Source: JABWAJ01 sp038323375 (GTDB lineage Bacteria; Bacteroidota; Bacteroidia; Chitinophagales; Saprospiraceae). From it: DNA of 64,000 nucleotides. The notes under the pieces were generated by a model. It saw only the letters and a program-made list of their open reading frames with translations, did no database searches and was not told where the DNA came from. Positions 1 to 7,326 of the stretch are shown piece by piece (the first letter of the stretch is position 1; each line of letters begins with the position of its first letter). The position numbers were made by a program, and so were the translations under genes. The stretch covers positions 7,285-71,284 of the forward strand of contig JBBQGV010000019.1 in the NCBI GenBank assembly GCA_038323375.1. Reading direction: 5' to 3'.

Positions 1-36
1 CATTCCTTTGTACATGTACTTTAAAAACGCTGGACT

Positions 37-2037
37 ATGACGCTTGATGGCAAAATACCTGCCGGGCCATTAACCGAAAAATGGACGCAATATAAATCTT
101 CGATGCCTTTGGTGGCACCCAACAACAAACGCAACATCGAAATCATCGTGGTGGGCACCGGGCTTGCCGGCGCTGCTGCCGCTGCTTCTCTGGGCGAATT
201 GGGCTACGCGGTTAAGTGCTTTACTTTCCACGACAGTCCGCGCCGCGCACACAGCATTGCCGCACAAGGCGGGATCAACGCTGCTAAAAACTACCGCAAC
301 GACGGCGACAGCACGTGGCGTTTGTTTTATGATACCATCAAAGGGGGCGACTACCGGTCACGCGAAGGCAACGTTTACCGCCTGGCAGAAGTGAGCGCGG
401 CCATCATAGACCAGGCCGTGGCGCAAGGCGTGCCTTTTGCCCGGGAATACGGCGGGTTGCTTGAAAACCGCTCTTTTGGTGGGGTGCAGGTGAGCCGCAC
501 TTTTTACGCGCGAGGTCAGACGGGCCAGCAATTGCTGATCGGCGCTTACCAATCCCTTTCGCGCCAGATTGCGCTGGGCAGCGTAGAGATGTACAATCGC
601 CACGAAATGCTCGACGTAGTGCTGGTGGACGGAAAAACTCGCGGCATCATCGCCCGCAATTTGGTGACCGGCAAGTTAGAACGTTTCGGCGCCCACGCGG
701 TCGTGTTGGCTACCGGCGGCTACGGCAACGTGTTCTACCTTTCCACCAACGCCATGACCTGCAACGTGACGGCAGCCTGGCGCGCCGTGCGCCGGGGCGC
801 CTACATGGCCAATCCCTGCTTTACGCAAATCCACCCGACCTGCATTCCGCAGTACGGCGAATACCAGTCGAAACTCACCCTGATGTCGGAAAGCCTCCGC
901 AACGACGGCAGGGTTTGGGTTCCAAAGAAAAAAGAAGACGCACAGGCCATCCGGGAAGGCAAAAAAAATGCCACGGAAATAGCCGAAGCCGACCGCGATT
1001 ATTTCTTAGAGCGTCGTTATCCGGCGTTTGGGAATTTAGTGCCGCGCGACGTGGCTTCCAGGGCAGCGAAAGTCGCCTGCGACGAAGGGCTGGGCGTGGT
1101 GCCAACGGGGCTCGGCGTGTTCCTCGATTTTACCTCTGCCATTGAGCGTTACGGCAAATCGAAAGCCAACTCGATCGGCGAACACCACGCGAATAAGGAA
1201 AGAATCATCGAACTCGGCGAAAAGGAAGTGGAAGAAAAATACGGCAATCTCTTCGAGATGTACGAAAAGATTACCGGCGAAAACCCGTACAAGATGCCGA
1301 TGAAGATCTACCCGGCAGTGCACTACACAATGGGCGGACTTTGGGTGGATTACAACTTGGAAACCAATGTTCCCGGGTTGTTTGCTGCGGGGGAATGCAA
1401 CTTCTCTGACCACGGTGCCAACCGCCTCGGCGCTTCCGCCCTAATGCAGGGCTTGGCCGACGGCTATTTCGTACTGCCTTACACCATTGGCGTCTACTTA
1501 TCCAATGACATCAGCACGCCGAAATTCGATACGAACCGCGAAGAATTTGCGGCAACGGAAAAGGACGTACAAGAACGCTTAGACAGCTTCCTCGGGGTTC
1601 AGGGCACGCAGTCGGTGGAGAGTTTTCACCGCCGCCTCGGCAAAATCATGTGGGATTACTGCGGGATGTCACGGACTAAGGAAGGGCTGACCAAAGCGCG
1701 GGCGATGATCCGTGAACTGCGGGAAGCTTTCTACACAGACCTGTTCGTGCCAGGTTCAGCCAACGAATTCAACCCGGAATTGGAAAAAGCCCACCGCGTG
1801 GCCGATTTCTTGGAAATGGGGGAATTGATGATCGTGGATGCTCTGGAACGCAACGAATCCTGCGGCGGACACTTCCGAGAAGAATACCAAACGCCGGAAG
1901 GCGAGGCCGATCGCGACGACGAAAACTACGCCTACGTAGCTGCCTGGGAATACAAAGGCTGGGGAGAAGACCCGGAATTACACAAAGAGCCGCTTGTTTT
2001 TAATGATGTACACCCCAGCAAAAGAAGCTACAAATAA
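37..2037 (+). CDS. sdhA: Succinate dehydrogenase / fumarate reductase flavoprotein subunit
   Basis: Catalytic FAD subunit of complex II, interconverting succinate and fumarate at the cytoplasmic face of the inner membrane. The 666-residue protein opens with a Rossmann FAD motif (VVGTGLAGAAAAA, about 38-50). AHSIAAQGG (about 71-79) contains the His expected to bind FAD covalently. The active-site segments IHPTCIP and HYTMGGLWVD follow, then AAGECNFSDHGANRLG. The length and the N-terminus (MTLDGKIPAGPL) match the long Bacteroidota SdhA form, so the ATG start is secure. sdhB begins 14 bases after the stop, so the two are co-transcribed. The cytochrome b subunit gene normally precedes sdhA and would lie left of the window. 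Whether the enzyme runs mainly as dehydrogenase or fumarate reductase cannot be told from sequence. Confidence 0.97.
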   Translation: MTLDGKIPAGPLTEKWTQYKSSMPLVAPNNKRNIEIIVVGTGLAGAAAAASLGELGYAVKCFTFHDSPRRAHSIAAQGGINAAKNYRNDGDSTWRLFYDTIKGGDYRSREGNVYRLAEVSAAIIDQAVAQGVPFAREYGGLLENRSFGGVQVSRTFYARGQTGQQLLIGAYQSLSRQIALGSVEMYNRHEMLDVVLVDGKTRGIIARNLVTGKLERFGAHAVVLATGGYGNVFYLSTNAMTCNVTAAWRAVRRGAYMANPCFTQIHPTCIPQYGEYQSKLTLMSESLRNDGRVWVPKKKEDAQAIREGKKNATEIAEADRDYFLERRYPAFGNLVPRDVASRAAKVACDEGLGVVPTGLGVFLDFTSAIERYGKSKANSIGEHHANKERIIELGEKEVEEKYGNLFEMYEKITGENPYKMPMKIYPAVHYTMGGLWVDYNLETNVPGLFAAGECNFSDHGANRLGASALMQGLADGYFVLPYTIGVYLSNDISTPKFDTNREEFAATEKDVQERLDSFLGVQGTQSVESFHRRLGKIMWDYCGMSRTKEGLTKARAMIRELREAFYTDLFVPGSANEFNPELEKAHRVADFLEMGELMIVDALERNESCGGHFREEYQTPEGEADRDDENYAYVAAWEYKGWGEDPELHKEPLVFNDVHPSKRSYK

Positions 2038-2051
2038 AAAAATTCCTCGCA

Positions 2052-2813
2052 ATGCAAACGATGAAACTCAAACTTAAAATATGGCGCCAAAGCGGCCCGA
2101 ATGACAAAGGCCGCTTAGAAAGCTACCCCGTGGAAGCCAACGAACACATGTCTTTCCTCGAAATGTTGGACGTGCTCAACGAGTCGCTGATCAACGAGCG
2201 AAAAATGCCGGTTGCCTTTGAGCACGATTGCCGGGAAGGCATCTGCGGCACCTGCAGTATGGTCATTAACGGCCAACCGCACGGTCCGATGGGCGGCACT
2301 ACAACCTGCCAGTTGCACATGCGCCACTTCAAAGATGGCGACACCATCGTGATTGAGCCTTTCCGCGCGCGCGCTTTTCCGGTGATCCGCGACTTGGTCG
2401 TAGATCGGGAGGCATTCGAGCGCATCATCCAGGCAGGCGGCTATGTATCGGTTAATACTGGACAAGCTCAGGATGCTAATGCCATTCCCATAGAAAAAGA
2501 CATTGCTTCACACGCATTCGACGCGGCGTCCTGCATCGGTTGCGGCGCTTGCGTGGCGGCCTGCCCCAATGCGTCGGCCATGTTGTTTGTGAGCGCCAAA
2601 GTATCGCACCTGGCACTATTGCCACAGGGTAAGGTGGAAGCCCGTAAGCGGGTGCAGGCAATGGTGAAGCAAATGGATCTGGAAGGGTTCGGCATGTGTT
2701 CGAATGTCACCGCTTGTGAAGCCGAGTGCCCGAAAGAAATTTCGGTGGACAATATCGCCAGAATGAACCGGGAATATTTGTCTTCGGTGATTGGTTCGGA
2801 GGTGCAGGCGTAA
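2052..2813 (+). CDS. sdhB: Succinate dehydrogenase / fumarate reductase iron-sulfur subunit
   Basis: Electron-transfer subunit of complex II, passing electrons from the SdhA flavin to membrane quinone through three Fe-S clusters. The 253-residue protein has an N-terminal ferredoxin-like domain with [2Fe-2S] ligands in CREGICGTC and a further Cys in GGTTTCQ. The C-terminal domain carries CIGCGACVAACP and CSNVTACEAECP, giving the [4Fe-4S] and [3Fe-4S] ligands. All expected cysteines are present. A second in-frame ATG nine bases downstream (MKLKLKIW) is an equally good start. It is the last gene of the sdh operon; after it comes a 300-base gap holding a terminal-inverted-repeat element. Confidence 0.97.
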   Translation: MQTMKLKLKIWRQSGPNDKGRLESYPVEANEHMSFLEMLDVLNESLINERKMPVAFEHDCREGICGTCSMVINGQPHGPMGGTTTCQLHMRHFKDGDTIVIEPFRARAFPVIRDLVVDREAFERIIQAGGYVSVNTGQAQDANAIPIEKDIASHAFDAASCIGCGACVAACPNASAMLFVSAKVSHLALLPQGKVEARKRVQAMVKQMDLEGFGMCSNVTACEAECPKEISVDNIARMNREYLSSVIGSEVQA

Positions 2814-2871
2814 AGGTTGTTGCCAGCCGATCATAAAACGTGAACGATCCCGAATTTTATAGCTCTGGGTA

Positions 2872-3080
2872 AGGAACATGGCGTAAATAGGTTACCTGGA
2901 TTCGGCGAGGTGCTTCGACAGGCTCAGCATGTCATATTTTTCATCAGGCAAGGCGTGAGTGAGAAGGGAGCTTAGCCTAAGCCAAGTGACCGCCGAAACA
3001 ACAAAGCATGGTGAAACGTAAGTTCGGCGTAGCTAGAAAAGAGACCGCCCAAACAGGGAAGTTATTTACGAGACGTTTCT
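2872..3080. repeat. TIR element family A, copy 1 (about 209 bp)
   Basis: Non-coding element bounded by imperfect terminal inverted repeats of about 22 bases. The left end reads aggaacatggcgtaaatagg; the right end read in reverse is agaaacgtctcgtaaataac. Its interior shares long blocks (attcggcgagg, agaagggagcttagcctaag, gggaagttatttacga) with the element at 42812-42973. It holds no reading frame of note. It looks like a MITE or other non-autonomous mobile element; no matching transposase is in the window. Confidence 0.7.
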
Positions 3081-3086
3081 AAAACT

Positions 3087-3120
3087 CATGGGTCACCCCG
3101 AAAATTCGGGATGACCCGTG
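3087..3120 (-). terminator. Hairpin after the GCS2-CBS gene
   Basis: Near-perfect inverted repeat (catgggtcaccccgaa / ttcgggatgacccgtg, 14 of 16 pairs) seven bases past the stop of the minus-strand gene ending at 3127. It probably terminates that gene. A U-tract is not obvious, so factor-independent activity is inferred from position and stem strength. Confidence 0.5.
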
Positions 3121-3126
3121 TTGTAT

Positions 3127-5049
3127 TTATCGCTCCAACCGCTCAATCAGCCGTGCCGAAATCCTCAGAAAATCCATTTCTGTGATCACACCCACTAGTT
3201 CGTTATCTTTCACCACCGGCAGGCATCCGATTCTGTTTTCCCGCATCATGGTCATCGCTTCCAGGATGGTTGCCGTGGGGGCAATGACCAAAGGTTGTTC
3301 GATCATGATGTCTTTGACAGCAACGGCGTCTTTGCCATTCACCCGGTTGAAGCGCGTGAAGTGGCGCAGCAGCAGACGTGAAGTGATCAGCCCGCAGAGT
3401 TGTCCTTTGGAATCTTCCACCGGCATGTAGCGGATCCGGCGCCAATCCATCAATTCAGCAACCAAGTCAATCAAATCGTCTTTTTGTACGGTAAAGAGGT
3501 CGGTGACCATAAACTCTTCCACCTTCAGTTTGGATGGGCGGTATTCATCCAGATCGCCAGGCTCGGGTAGCTCCCAGGTATGAACGGGCATTTCTTTGAG
3601 TTGATTTTTGATGATGGCGGCAGTCATGACCGACAGGGCTTCGTCGCGGCTCACTTGTTTTTTTAGTTTGGTAAACGCACGCAATTGCCAGCGGGCACCA
3701 TTCATGTGCAGTTCAGCACGCGCACCAATGATGTCCATGTATCGGTCTATATCGGCCTTATCCACGTTCTGAATTTCCAATCCTTTCCGCGCAATGGGGA
3801 TCAGTTCTTTTGTCACCAGGTCGCAAACGGATATTTTTTTGTCTTTAAACCAGGTGAAAGTAGAGTCAATACCGACCTGAGCGCTTTTCGCAAAATTGTC
3901 GCGTACGTCTTCCCAAGAAATTTGCTCGCGGACGTCTTTGTATTGATTGGCCATGCCCACCATGGCGCCGAGCCAGAAAGCAGCGTTGGCCGTGGCGTCC
4001 AGCACTGTCGGGCCGGAAGGCAACACCCGGTTTTCGATGCGCAGGTGGGGTTGGCCGTTGGGGCTGATGCCGTAGCAGGGCCTGTTCCAGCGATAAACGG
4101 TCGAGTTGTGAACCTGCAGGGCTTTAAGTTTAGGCACTTTGCCCTGGCGGATCAGCTCGATGGAATCTTCTTCGATGTCAGCGCCAAGGAGCACCCGGAA
4201 ACGGGCAATGTCTTCGCGATAAATTTCCATGATGCTTTTGTCCAACCAGCCTGTACCAAAACTCACCCGCGGACTGCGTTCGCGCATGTGGTCGTGCGTA
4301 GTCCGGATGTCAAGCGCTTGCTGGAAAAGCGCAATCCGCGTTTCGTGCCACAGCCGTTTGCCAAACACAATGGGCGAATTGGCGGCGATGGCCAGTACCG
4401 GGGCGGCCAGCGTCTGTGCAATGTTGTAGTACTTCACAAAATCATTGGGCGATACCTGGAGGTGTACCTGGAAACTGGTATTGCAAGCCTCCAGCAGTGG
4501 AGACTGGTGTTTGACTAAAATCTCGTCAATACCCATGAGCCTCAATTCGTAGAACGAACCAATGAGTTGCCGATTGATGGCCTCCATCAGTGCAACGTAC
4601 CTGGGGTTGGGCGTGAGGTTGTGCATTTCCAAGTCCATCTTGGTGAGGGTCGGCAGAATTCCCGTCAGCACTAAGCTGGCATCCATGGGTTTGAGCTTGT
4701 CCCGGATCTTGTTCAGGTAATCCAGGTTCTCCATTTCCATCTGCCGCAGGCAGTCGCCTTTGAATTCCCTCGGGGTGAGGTTTGTTTCCAAATTAAACTT
4801 GGCGAGCTCGGTAGTGACCCACTCCCAATGCTTCATTTTTTTCAACACCTCCATGTTGATCATTGCAGGTTTATAGGTTTTGTTATCCACCAAAAACATC
4901 TCCTGCTCGGCGCCAATACGCGCGATGCCGCTCTCGAACCAGTCATTTTCCAGCATGTATTCAAATGCATAAACATCTCTCAGCAAATGCTTTGTAAAAT
5001 TTTGTAACTGGTTGTCGCCGGAAACCAATGACACTTTTTGCTCGCCCAT
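3127..5049 (-). CDS. Glutamate-cysteine ligase (GCS2)-like protein with C-terminal CBS pair
   Basis: A 640-residue cytoplasmic protein made of two parts. Residues about 40-450 resemble the GCS2 family of carboxylate-amine ligases: IGAEQEMFLVD near residue 45, the His-rich segment TTHDHMRERSPR, and LRIENRVLPSGPT. Family members join glutamate to an amine such as cysteine with ATP. Residues about 515-635 form a tandem CBS pair (VEEFMVTDLFTV..., VKDIMIEQPLVI...), a module that usually binds adenine nucleotides and regulates the attached enzyme. This suggests an energy-sensing ligase, but the acceptor amine is unknown; gamma-glutamylcysteine synthesis is possible and unproven. The ATG start gives MGEQKVSLVSG. 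It is transcribed alone, divergently from the small lipoprotein at 5198. Confidence 0.8.
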   Translation of the reverse strand: MGEQKVSLVSGDNQLQNFTKHLLRDVYAFEYMLENDWFESGIARIGAEQEMFLVDNKTYKPAMINMEVLKKMKHWEWVTTELAKFNLETNLTPREFKGDCLRQMEMENLDYLNKIRDKLKPMDASLVLTGILPTLTKMDLEMHNLTPNPRYVALMEAINRQLIGSFYELRLMGIDEILVKHQSPLLEACNTSFQVHLQVSPNDFVKYYNIAQTLAAPVLAIAANSPIVFGKRLWHETRIALFQQALDIRTTHDHMRERSPRVSFGTGWLDKSIMEIYREDIARFRVLLGADIEEDSIELIRQGKVPKLKALQVHNSTVYRWNRPCYGISPNGQPHLRIENRVLPSGPTVLDATANAAFWLGAMVGMANQYKDVREQISWEDVRDNFAKSAQVGIDSTFTWFKDKKISVCDLVTKELIPIARKGLEIQNVDKADIDRYMDIIGARAELHMNGARWQLRAFTKLKKQVSRDEALSVMTAAIIKNQLKEMPVHTWELPEPGDLDEYRPSKLKVEEFMVTDLFTVQKDDLIDLVAELMDWRRIRYMPVEDSKGQLCGLITSRLLLRHFTRFNRVNGKDAVAVKDIMIEQPLVIAPTATILEAMTMMRENRIGCLPVVKDNELVGVITEMDFLRISARLIERLER

Positions 5050-5197
5050 ATCCTGTGCTTATTTCGTAAGGTGAAAGGTATGAAAATCAGATTTTTGTTG
5101 CGCGATATTTAATATAGATTCACTAAAGATAGCGATATTTTAAAAGTTGCAAATAATTTCGCAGCATTCTTTCGTTTAGTAGAAAAATGATCAGGTT

Positions 5198-5725
5198 ATG
5201 AGAAAATTGAGCGGGATCCTATTCATCGTACTGCTTTGGTGGGGGTGCAACAAGGACGAGCGGGAGCGACTTTTTGAAATGGTTTTCCCGAATACCCTCT
5301 TCACCATCCCGGCAGGAGCGAACCCCTCGTTCCCCTTGGTTTTTGAAGTCAACCGGCAAAACACCAATATTGATTTTTTCCTGAGCCAGAGTGGAACCGA
5401 CACGGCAGCCATTACGGCCATCAACGCAGCTTTCGGAACCCTCACCGCCCTCGAAAACGGCAAGGAGTACTATTTCATTGAAGAGATTTCTGTCAGAATA
5501 TGCGACACAGAGCGCGCAGAATGTTCGCCGGCAGACGAAGTTTTCTACATCAATGAACTTCGGGGGCAGGCCGACGATCGCATTCGGCTGCTCCCAAGCC
5601 TGCGCAATGTAAAAAAAATAATGACTGGCGCCCAGTTCAAACTGGAAGTGGTCTTTTTCCTTAACGATTTTTCACCGTACACCGTTGAATCGCGCTTGGA
5701 TATGACTTTTGACGCGTTGAAGTAA
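5198..5725 (+). CDS. Hypothetical lipoprotein
   Basis: A 175-residue protein with a short hydrophobic leader and lipobox (LLWWGC, Cys about 17), so a lipid-anchored envelope protein is expected. I recognise no family. Two cysteines in RICDTERAEC (about residues 105-112) could form a disulfide, and the C-terminus (VESRLDMTFDALK) looks like a beta-strand edge. Its stop codon TAA is the first triplet of a 38-bp repeat unit starting at 5723. The gene is convergent with the lipoprotein gene ending at 5894. Confidence 0.7.
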   Translation: MRKLSGILFIVLLWWGCNKDERERLFEMVFPNTLFTIPAGANPSFPLVFEVNRQNTNIDFFLSQSGTDTAAITAINAAFGTLTALENGKEYYFIEEISVRICDTERAECSPADEVFYINELRGQADDRIRLLPSLRNVKKIMTGAQFKLEVVFFLNDFSPYTVESRLDMTFDALK

Positions 5726-5908
5726 CACAACGCAGCTATCGGACTCTAAAGACAGACACTGATTGGTGTCCGTCTCTATAGTCGGTGTCTGTTCTTTAGC
5801 GTTCGAGAACAAGGCTTGTGAAGACCCCAAAAACGGGAGTTTACTTACGTAAATGACCGTTTTTGGGGTCTAACACAACGCAGTTATCTGACTTTAAAGA
5901 CGGACACT
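5723..5908. repeat. Palindromic repeat flanked by 38-bp direct repeats (family B, copy 1)
   Basis: Two 38-bp direct repeats (5723-5760 and 5871-5908, both starting taacacaacgcag, about 89% alike by eye) enclose a perfect 14-bp hairpin, gaccccaaaaacgg at 5823-5836 and its complement at 5857-5870. An inner tttac/gtaaa pair extends the stem. The left unit contains the stop of the gene at 5198 and the right unit the last codons and stop of the minus-strand gene ending at 5894. A related copy lies at 46471-46576. The strong stem may also act as a bidirectional terminator. Confidence 0.75.
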
Positions 5909-6757
5909 AATTAACTCAAATACAAGTTTGGAGTTGTCAATATTGGTATAATCCAAGCGCAAAAAACCATGCTCCTCGCTAAACGCCGCTTTCAGGTGCG
6001 TGCGGCCCAGCCCGCTTTCCGCGTCGGCCTCCACGATAAAACAACGAGCTTCCCCCCACGGGACGCGAACAGTTTCCTGTCCGCTGATCCGATATTTTAG
6101 GTTGTTTTCTAAAGCGCCGCCCCAGGCTTTCCATCGAACATCACTGTTGGATTGGCCCACTTCTACTTTCCATTCCCAGCGATTGCCCTGCTTGTATGGC
6201 ACCGAGATAAAGGGGTACGGATTCAGGGCAAGAATGCGAAACAGCTTCATATTGGGTGCCTGCATCCACACATTTTTTGCATTTTCGATGAGCGTACCGG
6301 AAGCATATCCGCCCAATTCCTTCTTTTCAGGACTATAAAGGCGGATTTCCTGGACGGTCTGGTTGAAATTTTGGTCACTGAACACATAAGGTTCGCGCCC
6401 CTCCGCAATTTTGATGGCTATGGTTTCAATCGTTTGGTCGTCAGCGCTGTCGGGGCGAACGAAGTCCCAGGCATAGTGATAGCTCTGGAATTCGGGCGTT
6501 TGGCTTTGTCTGTTTTTAAAGAGGAGGGTGTCGCCCTGCGTGCTGATATAATGGTAACGGTATATAAACTCCCGCCCCGCCTTGAAAATTTTGTTGTCGG
6601 CAGTATAGCGGTTCTCCTCTTGATGCTCGGGGGGGAAGGTTTCGATCCAGACACCGTTGATCTGAGTCAATTGGCTATGATCGGCGTCGCAGCCCATAAG
6701 AAAACAGATTCCTGAAAACGTAATTATGTTTGATAAGTACCGGAAACATCTGCTCAT
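5894..6757 (-). CDS. Hypothetical lipoprotein
   Basis: About 287 residues from the preferred ATG (MSRCFRYLSN); a start nine codons further upstream is possible but puts a charged stretch before the leader. The leader ends in a lipobox (ICFLMGC). The mature part is rich in aromatic and charged residues (YRYHYISTQGDTLLFKN, WEWKVEVGQSNSDVRWKAWGG), consistent with a beta-rich periplasmic or outer-membrane lipoprotein. I recognise no family. The final residues SVRL and the TAA stop fall inside a repeat unit (5871-5908), so the present C-terminus may have been created by that repeat. Confidence 0.7.
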   Translation of the reverse strand: MSRCFRYLSNIITFSGICFLMGCDADHSQLTQINGVWIETFPPEHQEENRYTADNKIFKAGREFIYRYHYISTQGDTLLFKNRQSQTPEFQSYHYAWDFVRPDSADDQTIETIAIKIAEGREPYVFSDQNFNQTVQEIRLYSPEKKELGGYASGTLIENAKNVWMQAPNMKLFRILALNPYPFISVPYKQGNRWEWKVEVGQSNSDVRWKAWGGALENNLKYRISGQETVRVPWGEARCFIVEADAESGLGRTHLKAAFSEEHGFLRLDYTNIDNSKLVFELISVRL

Positions 6758-7131
6758 AAAACCGGGTTTTTGATGCCGGCGCAAAGATACAGATATTGAC
6801 TTTAATAGCGCTGGTATCCGGGTCTATAAGTGTTGGCAACCGATTAAAAAGATCTAAAAACCTGCCAGTTATAAAAAATGTGGTAATTTGATAATTTGTT
6901 AAAGTTGGGCTGTAAATTGTTTTTATGTGGCGTTTCCTGCATATTTGTAAATAGCTACCCAATCCGAGAAATACCGGATCTTGCAATTCTATATTTTTTG
7001 ACCGGATAAATCTTTCCGGAAACACTATTTTGAACATTCACACAAAAAACATCGCAGGCTGTCCCTGTAGTTAACTACAAGGGTTGGTAAGGCATCCCTG
7101 TGTGCCATAGCCTGTATTTATTGGAATAGAC

Positions 7132-7232
7132 CATACTACTGGACATTTTTGTCAACAAGACGTTTACTAAACTTTGAAAGTTTAGTAACCGTTGCTCCGT
7201 TTCCCGCTGATTCTTGAAAATGTCCAGTAGTA
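7132..7232. mobile_element. Miniature TIR element with 13-bp flanking direct repeats
   Basis: A roughly 100-bp element. Perfect 16-bp terminal inverted repeats, tactactggacatttt (7134-7149) and its complement (7217-7232), surround an inner perfect palindrome (tactaaacttt g aaagtttagta). The 13-bp sequence tattggaatagac occurs on both sides (7119-7131 and 7231-7243), as expected of a target duplication or of insertion into a repeat. No reading frame is inside. It lies about 55 bases before the ATG of the following gene. The rest of the 6785-7286 gap shows no further gene. Confidence 0.7.
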
Positions 7233-7286
7233 TTGGAATAGACAACCATTTTTATAATTATTTTTTAACGTTAAATAAATATTCTG

Positions 7287-7326
7287 ATGAAAAAATTTAA
7301 CTTCTGCCCCCCCCACGGGGAATTGG
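7287..7326 (+). other. Frameshifted 5' end of the T9SS beta-helix gene (C8 run)
   Basis: ATG at 7287 begins MKKFNFCPP and then meets a run of eight C (7307-7314). Removing one C joins this start in frame to the downstream gene and gives MKKFNFCPPTGNWLIRALF followed by a hydrophobic core ending VFAQ, a convincing signal peptide. As printed, the ATG is out of frame with the gene. This is either slipped-strand phase variation, a true lesion, or a homopolymer sequencing error. Confidence 0.65.

Noticed and set aside
3685..4518. 277-residue plus-strand frame opposite the GCS2-CBS gene
   Set aside because: Antisense shadow of a well-supported gene; no recognisable family.
6675..7037. 120-residue minus-strand reading frame upstream of a lipoprotein gene
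   Set aside because: No domain, leader or promoter; overlaps the better lipoprotein start and has the composition of AT-rich non-coding DNA.
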